Under the pieces are notes generated by a model that did not search any database, was not told where the DNA came from, and saw nothing but the letters and a program-made list of their open reading frames with translations. Positions 11,037 through 24,099 of a stretch of 64,000 nt of DNA are shown piece after piece. The translations under genes and the position numbers were made by a program. Source of the DNA: Blastomyces gilchristii SLH14081 (Eukaryota > Ascomycota > Eurotiomycetes > Onygenales > Ajellomycetaceae); the NCBI RefSeq assembly GCF_000003855.2, contig NW_003101672.1, positions 643,483 to 707,482 on the forward strand, read 5' to 3'. Within the stretch, counting starts at the first letter, position 1; each line of letters begins with the position of its first letter.

Positions 11037-11781
11037 TCTTGAAGTCCGGTCCTGAGAGCGTGGAGGTTGAGTCGAGCACGCGTTTCACTGTTCGCAGAGG
11101 GAGGGCAAATGAACGGAGGCGACGATCTAAAATGGCAGCATCGAAGCTTAAGTCACCTAGACAGCCATGCGAGTAGCAGTTAATTTCCGTAGCTGCTTGG
11201 TCTTATATATATATATATATGGGGTATCGTATCTGGCCGGCGGGGAATGTTGTTCATGAAGCTCGTCGAGGCATAACTATATATGGACGCGAAGGATGAC
11301 ATAAGCAGTCGAACAATGAGGTCATCGACAAGGGAAAGAAAGTAGAAAGGACAAAAGAAAATAAAGGAACTAAAGGAAAAAGAAATATGAGGAAAATTAA
11401 GAAAAAGGAAGAAAAGAAGTCAATAACTTGGTCAAATGGAAGAAGAATATTCATATTTGGATATATCCGGGGGGGATTGAATTAGTAGTGCTGCTCTATA
11501 ACTATATAAAGATATCATTTGTAGCCATGGATGGAACTTCCTCCGAAATCCGAAAATGAAGACCAATTCAATTAGCTGCTAGCTCTTTGATAGTTAAATA
11601 CCATTATAAGAATTCTAGTTTTAAACAGCTCGAATAATAGAATTGGAAGCCCTTGTTTTGTAGCAACCGCTCTGAGCTCTTCAGATCGAAGATCGAAGAT
11701 CCCAGCTGCGGCGGCTGAAACAAACCTGCATTATTTAGTTGGTTAATGGTTAGTTATTTATTCATCTCCAACATCTTCCAT

Positions 11782-11812
<31 letters not shown>

Positions 11813-13293
11813 ACTTCTGGTATCACTCATCACTCACCCACCCACAACATACACACACAACTCTCTCTTCTCTTCTCTCCCTCCCTCTATCTCTCTTACT
11901 CACTCACACACAACAAACGTCTTAACAACCAAGGTCCAACAACAAGAACATCTGCAACGTGATCAAGCGCCCTTCACTGTCACACTAAATCTCATGGCTG
12001 ATATTCTTTCTGGAATCAATAACCTCATCCTCTTGGACTCTCTATATCCATTCTTCCGTCTTACCGTTGTTCCTTAAGGTTCATGTACATGTACTTCACT
12101 ACCAGCCCTAAGGTATACATACCCTCCTATGACTCCCGGCGAATATATCCGTCCGCACTAATAACTTTCAATCTTTTACTGCAGAGGCGGGTGAGCTTAA
12201 CTGAGAATCCTCTTTCTTTGCATTGCCGTTGGAAACTGTACGAAGACCACCACAGCTGCTGCTAACCATTCCGCCGTCCGCTCCCTCTCAACCGAACCTT
12301 TGCGAGATATATTTGACCAGAAGTAGGTTGCTCTTTCATACTGCTACATAGTGACCCCCCCCACATTCTTCCCATTGGTCACCGAATTCTCTGATTATGA
12401 ACCTGTTCTGCGTTGATTTCTAAACTTCGGGCTTGCGGCTCTGCCCGGACCCTGCAAGCTCAAATGCCTCAGCAAGCTGCTGCTGTTGCTCGCATCCAAT
12501 TGTGCCTGTTCTCTTTACATCCGTTCAGACGGGTTCTGCTAGGGCATATCTCGGAGCCGTATTAGCGCTGTTAAATATCTAAATATCTTGCCTTTGCTAT
12601 TTGGTGATGGTCTGAACTTTGGGTTTCTGCCCCCTCCCGGTCCCAGATGCTCTGACTGGACATGACACCTTTGCCAACATGCGGTCTGCCCGGGATAAAC
12701 AGCTGTTGATTTTGTTGAGCCTTTACGTTTCTCGTTCTCCACTGTCAATATATTTTTCCAATACAATCTCTTTGCCGATCCGGGCTTAGGCGGTGGAGCC
12801 GATAGCCGGACACCAAATGCTGTCTTCCCAACCTACGGCGAAGGGAACTTGTCTTACATTTTTCCTTTTGTAATCAAGCTCCACTGTGGCATGCGCTTAC
12901 TTACTGTATTACATAGTGGCTCTGCGGCCTGTGCTTGACCATGGCGTCCAGCTGCCGCTCCTTCCCCCGACGCCGTCTATACAACCCGCGTATCGCCATC
13001 CCGTAATCACCTTGACATCACATATCAGTATCCCAGATGAGCCACGAGATTCTCCTTTATACAACGACGACGGAGAAGAAGAAGAAGAAGACGGAAACCA
13101 GACAATTGTTGTCCCCGATCAGTCTGTGTCTGAAATTACTTCGGTGCCCGAAATCCTCATATCCGAATCAGGTGCGAACGATAGACATCCACCAAATGTT
13201 GCGCACAGTAATCTTCCAACAACTGAATCTACATTAACCCCCCAGCTTGCCAACAACCCCTGGAGACAATCAGATCTTTCTATCTGCCAGCAA
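11037..13293. other. Intergenic region and probable long leader of the Vps62-like gene
   Basis: Upstream of the TFIIIC gene (11037-11700) there is only a (TA)n tract at 11203-11220 and A/G-rich DNA. From about 11770 the plus strand becomes CT-rich with (CCAT)n at 11776-11810, typical of a fungal transcription start region. An ATG at 11995 opens a 27-codon frame ending before 12080, a candidate uORF. A frame in phase with the Vps62-like gene is open from 12874 to 13293 without any ATG, with acidic, protein-like composition. It may be an upstream coding exon whose ATG exon I could not locate. Confidence 0.4.
11776..11810. repeat. (CCAT)n microsatellite
   Basis: About eight CCAT tetranucleotide units in the pyrimidine-rich region before the Vps62-like gene. 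Confidence 0.8.
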
Positions 13294-14906
13294 ATGAGGA
13301 CAAAAACCCGTGCTGCGATCACCATTCTCTCATCCTTAATTGCCTATGTATCGATAAACAGCTTGGCTAGGGCTCTTAACCCTTCCGCTTTCATTTGGTA
13401 TGACGAGGATAGGGAGGAAAGCCGCTGGGTCGCGACCTCAAATTCCTCGTTGGATCGTAAAGCATGTCGCTGGCTTGGTCTTTGCGGAGTTGCTCACTTT
13501 CGAGGAGTAAACGGTCGTTTTGGACATCGCAAGTCTGTGCAGCATGGCCAAATACCAACCGCACATGCCGGTGAGCAGGAAGAGTGGGAATCTTATTGGA
13601 CGAGCGGCAACAAAACTCGCCCTGAAGATTGGGCCAACGATGAACGCCGATTGCGCGTGATTCCCAACTACGTTCTGGAATATGCCCCCCTGGTCCACCT
13701 TTTCTCCGGCGAACAGTTTTGGCCTGGTGATATTGCGGAGCATCTTTACCATATTACACCACAATTGAACTATACCCCCATCCAAGCTCAAGCTGAGCAT
13801 CCCACCCTTGCTGACCTCAATGAGCTGAACATGTGGCAGAACGGAAGCTATGTTTTCTTGACCAGCAATGACAATGTGGAGGATCGACCACCTTGGTTAG
13901 AGGCAAAGAAAAACATTCCGAAGCCTGACGCTACCGAGGACAAATTGGAGTGGCACAGTGGAATTCACGACGTACAGGAAGCTATTGCGGTCAGCGACAT
14001 GGAGGATTGGCATGATGTTGGAAGCAGTCCTCCAAAGGAAAGAGGGAACGAAGCGGACCCTGATTCACATTCATCACCGATTCCCGCGGAGGCAGCTGAA
14101 AAGTACGATATTGTGGATGATAAACTAGCCCCCTGGCCGGATACGAGAGGTATACGCGATGAAAAGAACAACATTCCCGGCCGTAGCAAAGCCCCAGCAG
14201 TTTTAATCGTCGTGGATAAAGGCAACGGTATTGTGGATGCATTCTGGTTCTACTTCTACAGCTTTAATCTCGGCAACATAGTTCTTAACGTCCGTTTCGG
14301 CAATCACGTTGGCGACTGGGAACATTCGCTTGTTCGATTCCACCACGGGAAGCCCAAGGCTGTATTTTTCAGCGAACATTCGTTTGGGGATGCCTATAGC
14401 TATGACGCGCTAGAGAAAATCGGAAAAAGGGTAAGCTCTTCTTCTAAACCTGATATATGTACTACACATTACCTCTGTGAGCAATCCTGACTGAACTCTC
14501 ATCTTAGCCTGTTATATATTCAGCTACTGGGACACACGCCATGTACCCCACGCCAGGCAGCCACGCTTACATCCTCCCATTGGGTTTGCTGCGTGATCAA
14601 ACTGACCGTGGCCCCCTTTGGGATCCTGCCCGTAACTACCATGCGTACACCTACGACCATAATAACGACGTTTTACGCGCCGCGAACGTTACCCCCCACG
14701 CGCCAACAGAATGGTTCTACTTTGCCGGCCACTGGGGCGACAAGTTTTACCCCCTGGGTGATCCGAGACAGTATAGATTTGCCGGACAATACCACTATGT
14801 GAACGGACCATTGGGCCCCAGGTTTAAGAATCTCGGCCGCCGGAAGATCTGCGGGGGTGCTGCGACGGATCCATGTGTCATTAGGAATTGGATTGGAGAT
14901 AAGTGA
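13294..14906 (+). CDS. Vps62-like vacuolar protein sorting-associated protein
   Basis: Two exons, 13294-14430 and 14508-14906, give 511 residues. The intron starts GTAAGC and ends TTAG, phase 0. The chosen start, the first in-frame ATG, places a hydrophobic signal-anchor-like segment at residues 6-22. The rest is lumenal or extracytoplasmic in character. Conserved features of the Vps62/DUF946 family are YAPLVHLFSGEQFWP (about 129-143), LNYTPIQ, DAFWFYFYSFNLG, NHVGDWEH (about 337-344), then after the splice YSATGTHAMYPTPGSH and EWFYFAGHWGDK. In yeast Vps62 is linked to cytoplasm-to-vacuole protein traffic; its biochemical activity is unknown. An acidic linker (about 210-285) separates the conserved blocks. 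The N-terminus is uncertain because the frame stays open upstream. Confidence 0.8.
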
Positions 14907-17316
14907 CGAGGATCTGGAAAAGCTTTGTTGGCAAGAATGGGACGGCGGTGTTGTGAATTTTAGCTCCTTTTCTTTTCCTTTTGCTCTTTCTTTCTTTCTT
15001 TTTCTAGGAACGGTGTTAACATGATAGACAAGAGGGTCCGGTTTCGGTGTTTGTAAAAACGTGGGACTCTTGAATGGGGTTCTATGACATTTTTTTTGAG
15101 TTTGGTTGTTTTCTTTTTTCTTTTTTCTTTTATGTTTTTCTTTTATTTATTTATTTTTTTTTTTTGCTTGCAATTTACCTAGAGGAATTGGGGTCGAGGG
15201 GAGTTTTTGGGAAGATCCATTTCTTGTTTTCTTCCTTCCCGCCGTTTTTTTTAGTTCTTATTATACCCTTTGAGACGACCGTGCTAGTACTGGCAACCCT
15301 TTCTCAGGATTGTACTGTACACCAACACATACATTCATTACATATATACGTACATACACGCATATAGAAGATATTGTGGGTTAGAGGTGGGATGGATTGG
15401 GATGGGGGAACCGGATGGTATAGAGATGGTCGGCTGGCTGTTTTTCGCTCTGACATTGATTAGTTATTGCGGGATTGTTGAAAACACCTGTATATATTTT
15501 ATCTTGTTGCTTAGTTATATTATTTGTTTTACCTACTTCGTTCAACCTGTTGGCAATCTACGTAACTATCCGCACCTTGCTGATTCTTGTAACTTCTAGT
15601 CCTTGCTTGATAACAACAGATGTTAGGCATGAAACGAGACTTGCAAAAAGAATCGCCGTTAAAGAGCGTAATGGAAAATGGAGTTGTCATAGGTGCCTTT
15701 GTCTTGTTTGTCTGTTTGTCCGTTTGTCCGTTTGTCCGTCTGGTTCTCTGTATGCTAGTAATATGATTTGTATGTAATGTGTGTATATACATGAAAATGT
15801 TGACAAAAGAAGAGCAAAAGTGGAAATGAAAATGAACACTCGCTGTACATATAGGTACAGTTGACTAGAAACCTAGATAAGATGAATGAAACATACAGAA
15901 GTAGAAGACAAAAGAGAATGAATGGAAAAGAAGGGTCATTTATCATACTCACCACCCGTTACCACCCCCTAGGTATCATCGTCCTTTGGGGTAAGAAAGG
16001 GAAGGGGAACGGAGTGCGGAGGTTCTTAGAATTGGGCAAGCAAGAGTAGTAAGAGGTTTCGAAAAGTGAAAAAGGAGCGAAGGGGACTAATAAAAGAAAA
16101 TCAAGACATGTTAACCTATTAGCTAGGAGATGTTACTGTACTTAGATACTTAGAAGGAGATCAGAAGACTGGTAGTTTAGAGAATATGAGTAAAAGGGGA
16201 AAAAAAAAAAGGGGGGGGGGGGTTTAAAAAGCAAAGCAGAGAAAATCAAGAGAGATATATTTGAAAAAAAATGAGCATGGAAATAAAAAAAAAATAAAAC
16301 TCCCAGTTTCCGCCAATTAATTACTTTCATAATCCACCCATACAAAAAAGGGGAAGAAAAACAGAAAACAGCCACTTCAGCTTAGAAAAGAAGCTTGAAC
16401 TCAGTAAAACTCCATGTCTGTCCGCGCGCCCCCGAGCCCTGGATAAGATATGATAAAAAAAAAAGGAAAACAAACAAGCGAAATACCTATAGGAAGAAAA
16501 ATGGTGGAAAAAAAAAAAGAAAAAGAAAAAAAGAAAAGAAAGAATTCTGAGGGCGACGGAGAGAAGGAGTAAGAAATATTATGGAGCAGGCAGGATCAGG
16601 AGAAGTAAAGAGAAGTAGATGCGGAAGGTATTAGGAGGTAAAGCTGGATGAGAAGTAACAAGAAAAAAAAAGAATAAAAGAAAAGAAAAAAGAAAAGAAA
16701 AAAGAAAAGAAAAGAAAACGCCAGCCATACGTGTTCCCTCACCAAGCCTGAGTACTACAAGAACAAAAAGGAGTTCGTGAGCAACACAGAAAAACAAAGG
16801 AAAAGGTGATATAGACGAGGGATAAGTGGGGAAAAGGGAAATAAGAAAAAAAAAAAAATTGGAACAGGGAGTTGATAATGGATGTTCAGGATGGGGAAAT
16901 AGGAGTATGTGAAAGTAACACCATGCGATAACAGTATGGAAACGGAGAGTGGTGATGTGCACTAGCCGGCCTGGTTTTAACCACAGATGAAGATTGAGTG
17001 GGTGAAGGCGAACAGAAGATGACCCGGAGAGAATGGTTTCCGCCTCCGTTGAGCAGGTAAATCGAAGAATTCAATATCGGGATCCCGACACGAATGACCT
17101 ATCCGATATATGGCCATGCCGGGATTGAATAAATGGAATTTAAGAAGTAGAAAATTATCCCGGATGAATATAGGGAACGCAATGCATGTTAAAAAAAAGA
17201 AAACTCGCTGTACGGAAAGAAGGAAAAGTAAAGTCGGTTGGGGACCTATTGTATGTAGCTAGTTCGAGCCGAGTACCGAGAGAACCAACATGGATGTACG
17301 TAATTCATCGATTCGG
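14907..17316. other. Convergent intergenic region, low complexity
   Basis: Between the convergent Vps62-like and JHD1 genes. Contents are T-rich runs (15090-15170), a TTTGTCCG-type minisatellite (15698-15742), an A10-G12 block near 16201-16222 and long A/G-rich DNA (16440-16860). No coding frame with recognisable similarity was found on either strand. Confidence 0.5.
15698..15742. repeat. 8-bp minisatellite TTTGTCYG
   Basis: About five tandem, slightly variable copies of TTTGTCTG/TTTGTCCG. Confidence 0.75.
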
Positions 17317-20300
17317 TCACGTCCTCGAAGGCCTCTTCCTCAATCCAAAATCCTGCTCCTGCATCTCCCTGATCAGCCGCAACGTCTCTGGATCTGCATC
17401 CGCATCCGAAAAGCTGCCGCGAGTCGTGTCACGACTCGTCAGTTTGTTGCGCTGATGCGGAGAGGTCGGTGAGGTGCGGCTATTGCTGTGGCGGTTGGGA
17501 TGAGGAGAGGGATGGCTTCCTTCAACGCGCTTCTTGTCAACAACGGGATTGTGCTGCTTGGTCTCCCTTTCCTGCTTGAAAGAAGAGGTTGAGGAAGAAG
17601 AAGGAAGCGGGAGGGCGTTTGTGCGGTGATGCGAAGAGGATGGACGGGATGAGGAAGAGGAAAGAGAATATGATGATGGCTTTTTTATAATGGAGGTAGA
17701 GGTAGATGAAGATGGGATTGTTACTGACAAGTCTGAAGGTGCGGTTACGGTCGCGGGTGGAGCGCGTGCTGCCGTCGCCGTCGTCTTGTGTTCCCCAGCA
17801 AGAACTGTGGCCTCAGGAACTAGGCGAGGGTGACTGGAAGAGTTTCGGGATAGGGTGGCAGTAGCGTCGTCAACGACAGAGAGTTCCCCATATTGTTGTT
17901 GCTGCTGTTGCTGCTCGTTCTTTACGGCCGCCTTCGTTTCGCCGTCGGTCTGGTTAGGATCGACTTCCATATCGTCTGCGAGAGAGGTAGGGGGAGAGAC
18001 AAGGCTGCTTGCTGGGGCTGTGGTGGCCGGCAAGGAGGAGGTAACTTCTGATGGTGGTACGAGATCCGCTTTCAATGTGGGTGGTGATGCATATGAAGTT
18101 TGGCTCTGGGTAAGCTCACTGTGCGCTGTAGCCCCAACCTTATCACCAGAGCCTAGCTTCTCATTTGGCCCATTCATACGACCCTGCAATTGCACCGCCT
18201 CAAAGTCCAATTTGGTCTGAGGAAGTTCCTCTCCCGAATACTCAAATTCCGGCTTTTGCCGCTTGTTCGACGTGGGCGATATATTGTCGTCGCTAGATCG
18301 AGGACGCTTGGTGGAGGTTGCCGCTCGGGGTTTCGATCGTTCCTGCGCTTTGATGGGATCTATCCGGCCATTCTCATCATGAATACAACGACGCTGAGAG
18401 AAGTCAATGGGTTAGACATGACAACACCATAGGGTGAAAAAAAGAAAAAAAGATATTTGGCAGGGGAAAAAACTAACTTTGCTCTTCCGGCATTCATCAC
18501 AAGCCTTGCTACGGCCCTTCTTTCCAGAATTGGAGGAATTCGGGCTAAACCCTTTGGCCTTGGCGGAGTTGGCCTGAGGAGTCATTAGGAGTGCTGAAGA
18601 ATCATCCATGGCGTTGGGGAGCATCTCATCCCATTTCCCAGAATGCTGCTCTTTAATCCGATCAACATGTGCAGCAGAAGCAAGGTTCAAGGCCCCAGCA
18701 GCTGCCATGTCCTTGCCATTGAGTGGCTGTTGCTTGGCCGTCAAGGATGTAAAAGATTCTAAGCTTTGCTCATCCTTATGCCGACAACGGATCCGCCGTT
18801 TCCGACAAGCATCACAGGCAACGCGTTTTGGACCCAGGCCGGTCGGTTTCGATATCGAACGTGGTTTATTTGATTGGATAATTTCATCCACATCAACAAG
18901 AGAGGCCTCTCGTTTCGGAGGCGCTGGTGTTCCGCTTGTCGACGGCGCAGAGGTAGAAGTAAAGCCTGTACTAGACATACCGCTCGTATTGATTTCGGAT
19001 GATTGATAGGAGGGGCGGCGACCAGCTCTCAATTCCAGGTTGTTATTAAGCTGTAGGCTCTCTGCGGCGATATTCCGCTGTGAACGTCGACTGGGTCTAA
19101 CAGTCGGCTTCCTGCCCGACATATCAACCTTGGTATCAAGAGAAATGGCACCAGGACGTGTCCAGCTCGCGGCATGCTCATTCCCTCTCTTCCATGCTAC
19201 CCACACTCCAAACTTTATTATGGTGTCAACAGGATCTGCTTGTCCCTTAGGGATAGATCTCTTCACGGCATTCCTGGTTTCTGTCGTGACGCCATCAACA
19301 TGGTACCCACCAGCAATCAAAGCAGTCCTCAGGAGATATTTTGCTAGTTCGGGCAACCCATCCAGCTCGGCTTGTGAGTAGAAGCGTGCATTGTAATTCT
19401 GCGAACCAGGTTCAGCGCGGTTGTCATTCTCTCCGGATTCGTAGTAAATTGGATACTCGCGATAGAAGCGGTAGTTCTCGTCACGGGAGAATGACTCCAG
19501 AACTGTCTGTGGAATTGGATCATCCTCCAAGTATTTGATGGCAGCATACCACATGATTTTCTGGAAGTACGGATAACGGAATTTCTTAGGAACCTTTGTG
19601 TCCTTCTCAATTTTCGCAATCTTGATTTGCATTCCATAGTTCATCTTCGTGAGGAAGTTTCCGCCAATGACAAGGCTATCTTCCGGTGTCCAGACAGCAT
19701 GGATCCAACCAGATGGAATGAGCATGGTGTCACCAGCGGAAAGGTCAACTCGATAGCATTCTTTGGTTTGGTTTCCGAGAAAGGTAGTATCCTGTGCAGC
19801 TGAATTACACCATTCTTCGTATTTTTTTAGGTGTTTATCCTTGGGCGGAATGAAAAAGAAACTTTTCTTTCCCTTCAGAATATGGTAGTAGACAGAGGAG
19901 CCCCCGAAATCGACATGGAAGTCAGTGTAGCAATCCGCAACGGACATTAAGACGTAGAATTGGACTTTTGGAAATTCCCCTATAGCCTGCGACTCCGCTG
20001 GCCACACGTGGTCTTGGAGATCAAGGTCACGCACAATTTTGGGTCGTCGAATGAGTCTCCCAAGAGGACTGTTCGACACCTCGAGGCTAATAACGTTGCG
20101 AACGGCCTTTGACGTGGAATCGTCGTAGTAGTAATCTGCCCACCGTTGCATGTTCCATCTCTTGTCCTCCCCCTGCTGTGATTTGACATCAATCACTTCG
20201 ACGCGTTCTTCGGGTCCATAAAGCTCAGCGACATGTCGAACAGTGAGACCTTGTGGGATGACCATGTCCAACAAATCCTGGCCACAATCGATAACTTCAT

Positions 20301-21921
20301 TGTAGTCAGCGTCATCGTCAGGCATGTTATCCGCGAGTTCATCGAATTCTTCTTGCGTGGAGGCTTCGGGTGGATAATAATCGGCTGAACCAGGAACGGA
20401 GGATCGCGTGTTGAGAGATGCGGGAATGATTATCGGCTCAGTCATTCCTATACCGCGCTCGAAATATTCCGCAGTGACGAGTTCCGGACGTATACGAGCA
20501 AAATGATCGGGCAAAAATGTGATCTTCCCTTCCTTGATTGGCTGGATATAATGATGCTCAGGCGTTTCAGCGGACGGCATTACATACCCCTGATTTAGAC
20601 TAGCATAGTCGATGGCCGTTCGTGCGCGGGAGGACTTGCGTACAAAAGTAGTTGGTCCATGCGTAGGGCGGCATCCACGGCAGATAAACTTGTCGACTGT
20701 TCTAGTGTCGCGATCGCTTTTGAATCCGGCACACACGATATGGAACCACCTCATACATCCATCGCAATTTATCCAAGTCACAGCTTCATCGCCCTCACTA
20801 TCAGACGCGACTCGATCCAGGTGACAGGCCGCGCATGTTGCTTGACCGGAACTGTCGTTATCGGAATCTTCCTCCTTAAAATCGGAGGCAGGTATGCTTT
20901 TCGGACGTTGGAGTGGACGCGGTGCTTGTTGGGTATCTGGGCCATTTGCTTGCAAAGTAGTATCATGGTTCTCCTCTGCAATGTAATGTGGATCAACTGA
21001 GTCATCCTCGAGCGCCGGACCAATTGATGGGGCTAGGAAGTGGCCGGACGCGAAGCCGTTCATGAATGGTCTTGCGGTGAACGCAGAACCGTCGGACTTC
21101 GATCGAATGCGAGATGGAGTACCATTATTGTTGCTCCTAAAGAAAGCAGAGGATGGCTTGTTTTCCGCGGTAATATCCCATCGTTTCGTCCACAGCTCAG
21201 CAGGGTCCGTGGCCCATTTAACACCGGGATTTTGGCCGTTCGTCGACTCGTGTGCAGCCAGCTGCTGGGGTCTCGAGGCATCATAGAGTGGAGGGAAATT
21301 ACTTGGTCTCGCAAAGTTAAGCAACAGTTCTGCATCAGTCTTCATGCTATCAAAGGTAGAAACATGGCTAGTGGCAGGCCTGGAAGCTCCCATTAGCCAG
21401 GTAGGTGATGGAGCCTTTTCCGATCGAGCGCGCTTGGATGGTCGTTCGGACTGATTGGGAGTAGGTGCTTGGTGGGTTGTGGGGGATATAGCAGTAGCGG
21501 GTTCGTCATATGTAAGAGGCGCGAAGGTTGGGCTTGTCGCGAGTGCGATGGTGGCAAGAGTATCGATGTTTGAACCAGACCTTTGGTGGCCGACTCTACC
21601 GGTGGGGTTTGTATTTGCGTGGTTGCTGGATGAACCGCCGGGAGGATGGTGACTATAACGATGATCAAGACTTTCCCGCCCATCTTGAAAGGTATTATTA
21701 TTCCACCCAGGCTTCACTGATGACCCTTTCTCAACAAAAGGAGGATCATTTCGGGGTTGTTGGACGCCATCGCTAGGGTGGGTGTTGCGGATGGAGGAAG
21801 AGGAGGAATCGGCGGGAGCGCGAGGTGAGATCGACTCGATGGCATGTCGCGGTGGCGAGGGAGTGCGATAGCGTAATGGCCGCACCCTAGAGGGATTCCG
21901 AAAGGACGAGGTATTTGCCAT
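17317..21921 (-). CDS. jhd1: JmjC domain histone lysine demethylase JHD1 (KDM2-like)
   Basis: Two exons, 21921-18478 and 18393-17317, give 1506 residues. The 84-bp intron has GTTAGT and CAG, phase 0. A disordered Ser/Pro-rich N-terminus (1-350) precedes a PHD finger (about 359-412, CAAC, then CDGC and CRGC). The JmjC domain spans about 580-780, with iron ligands in DFHVDFGG (His669, Asp671) and SGWIHAVW (His741). The family oxidatively demethylates H3K36me1/2 using Fe(II) and 2-oxoglutarate in the nucleus. Two basic CxxC motifs follow: CDACRKRRIRC (about 1035) and CDECRKSKRRC, the latter split by the intron near 1148. The C-terminus ends in an ADADPETLRLIREMQEQDFG block. Length and order match Eurotiomycete JHD1. 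The start is a good-context ATG. Confidence 0.93.
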
Positions 21922-22540
21922 GGCAGCCTTTTTGGTGATGGTAGGCTCGCCGGGGGGAGATTGAATCGTCTAATCAGATGGATTGCGGTCGGTTTCGCGA
22001 TGTTGATAGCAAAGGCGGGGAAGGCAGTGTTGACCACACAGGTCTAACAGCAGAAAAGAGGGAATGCGCGACGACGCATTCCCGATGGATCAGAGAGTAC
22101 GGCGGATTCGGACTTATTGGGAGCAGAGAAGGGGTTCTGATGGAGTGCGCAGGGAGGGGGGATGGAAGGCGGAGATGGGAGCAGAAGAGAGCACAGCGGC
22201 TGGGTTGGGGGGAGTGGCTCCGAAGGTGGTTGTCCGCAACGGGGAAGGGACTAAGCGAAACAGGCGATGGTTTGGCTTGCGGCGGCGGCGGCACTGGGGG
22301 GCAACTCCCGCTAGAGCTCTCAGCCACCATGGAGGGCGGCCATGGAGTAAAAGCTGTGGCGATGTTGCGAGTTCCTGAGTGTCGATGATCAGAATAAGAC
22401 AGGCAGATTATGAATTGAAGTTGCGGTGGGAGAGCAGAGTGAGGTTGAAGCCAGAGCCAGTTGACGTTTGGTGTTGTGGCTGGTATGGACAATACGCAGC
22501 GCTGGTTTCGCCCAGCGGCGGAATACAATAACGGTATTGT
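21922..22540. promoter_or_regulatory. Upstream region of jhd1
   Basis: GC-rich DNA directly before the jhd1 ATG, probably its leader and promoter. Long overlapping frames on both strands (21974-22528) have biased, unspecific composition and no recognisable domains. Confidence 0.35.
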
Positions 22541-22653
22541 GTTTATATCACATCAACCTCTCGTCGCTGGTTTTCGCCAACGAAACAGACTACGTTAAAC
22601 AGATTTTTCCTTACCTAACTTAGGGTAGATAATCTATCCTAAGTTATTTAATA

Positions 22654-22976
22654 TCATTGTCTTGTTGTTATTACGCTGAAATAGATTTCTTCACTGTGTT
22701 CTCGAAGTGCTCTGTACGCTGGATCGCATAGACTTCGAAAATCAAAGCAAGTGCCATAGAGGAATCTATCTAACGTTGGGTCCGTCCAAGAGCCCCGCTT
22801 GCTGTCCTTTCCTAGTATATCCCTCAAAACACTGACAGCGGCTATTTCTAGTGCAACTCCCTCATTTATGACTTCTCCTAGCAGGTTTACGAGCTTCGGG
22901 GTATATAGAGGCATACAAAGAAGTGGTAAGCGGAGATCGAGGTAGGAGAAGGAGTATGCGAAACGTCTACGGCCGG
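22654..22976 (-). pseudogene. Orphan coding-like fragment
   Basis: A minus-strand frame open from about 22976 to 22654 includes an internal ATG at 22914, giving 86 residues. The composition is protein-like (LVNLLGEVINEGVALEIAAV, then SWTDPTLDRFLYGTC). No family is recognised and no upstream exon is evident. It lies in gene-poor DNA near the MFS pseudogene, so a decayed gene fragment is the likeliest reading. Confidence 0.25.
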
Positions 22977-24099
22977 CCTATTGCGCCTTATCCTATAGGT
23001 CAAGGGTACATGGTTGGGTGATGTGCCGGAACGAAGAATAGGATAACATGGTATATAGCAGGCCGTTCATTCTGCTATCCCGCAAGGAGGCGGCTTGACG
23101 GTAGTAAGCTCATTTTAGGAGGAGAGCTTTGGCTTTTGGCTGCTAGAAGTGGCTATGGGTTTTCCTAGATATTGGGTACGTAGGTAAGGCCTGATGGCAG
23201 GAAGAGGTCACAAATACTGGCCTCAGGCGGCCGCGAACGGTATTAGCGGTTCATTGCATTGCTGCGCATCGTCCGCTGGAGTGAACTCGAAAAGAAATTG
23301 AAGCTTCTGCATAGATCTCTTCCGGAGTTGGAGATTGGGACGGAACATGCCATCTGCTCTGTGTGATAAAAGCGTAACAGTGAGTTGGGAAGTATTTAAC
23401 CAGGAGTATAGATTGAATCGTGAAGGTTGTATCATGCGTATGGTAGAGGCAAAGTTCCAAGGGAATCAGACAAGCGTTTGAGAATAACGAGGAAACTAAC
23501 CAGATCCAAGATCTCCACCACCCGGCCAGGAGATTCTGAACTTTAGAATGCACTCCATAAGTGTTTACGCAGTAGTCATACCCGCCACCAACTCTAGCAG
23601 ATTGACATGGATATCTTGTTAATTTTCCAGTTGGATCTCAAAGGAAACCCTCCTGGAAGCGTAAAGACAGCGGCGTCAGCGCGCATCCACCACCGTCCCC
23701 TACCTATCAGAGCCCGGCAAAATAATGAACTATTAACGAAGGTCCAATGATTCTGCCATTTCGGTGCCCTTCGAAATGTCTCTTGATAAGGTTTATATAT
23801 GTTGTCTTGTTGAATCAAGACTCCTTAAGCAACTCTCCAAAAGGGGGAACGGCTGTGAACCCGGATTTTGCATCCTTCACTCTGTATCTACAGGATTTCG
23901 GGGTGAATCTACAGTGACGTAATGCGCGACTTCAAAACAATATACATATACAATTAAAGTTAAAGCTTAAAGGTTTTTGCATTATCTCAATCGACTGTTA
24001 TCCCCGGATGCCTTTCGAATAGCGTTCTGTTCAAAGGCCATCCGACGATGCCAACTGACGATGCAAACAAAGGGGTACCGGTGTAAATAATTACATGCT
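22977..24099. other. Gene-poor intergenic region
   Basis: No frame with convincing coding character or recognisable similarity was seen on either strand. Short minus-strand frames at 23223-23553 and 23594-23818 lack known motifs. Confidence 0.4.

Noticed and set aside
12886..13293. Extending the Vps62-like protein to 12886
   Set aside because: The codon at 12886 is GTG, and no in-frame ATG exists before 13294; GTG starts are not expected in fungal nuclear genes.
21974..22528. 184-codon minus-strand frame and overlapping plus-strand frames upstream of jhd1
   Set aside because: Pro/Ser-rich or Arg/Gly-rich with no domain; more likely jhd1 leader DNA. An additional upstream exon is not needed because jhd1 starts with a good ATG.
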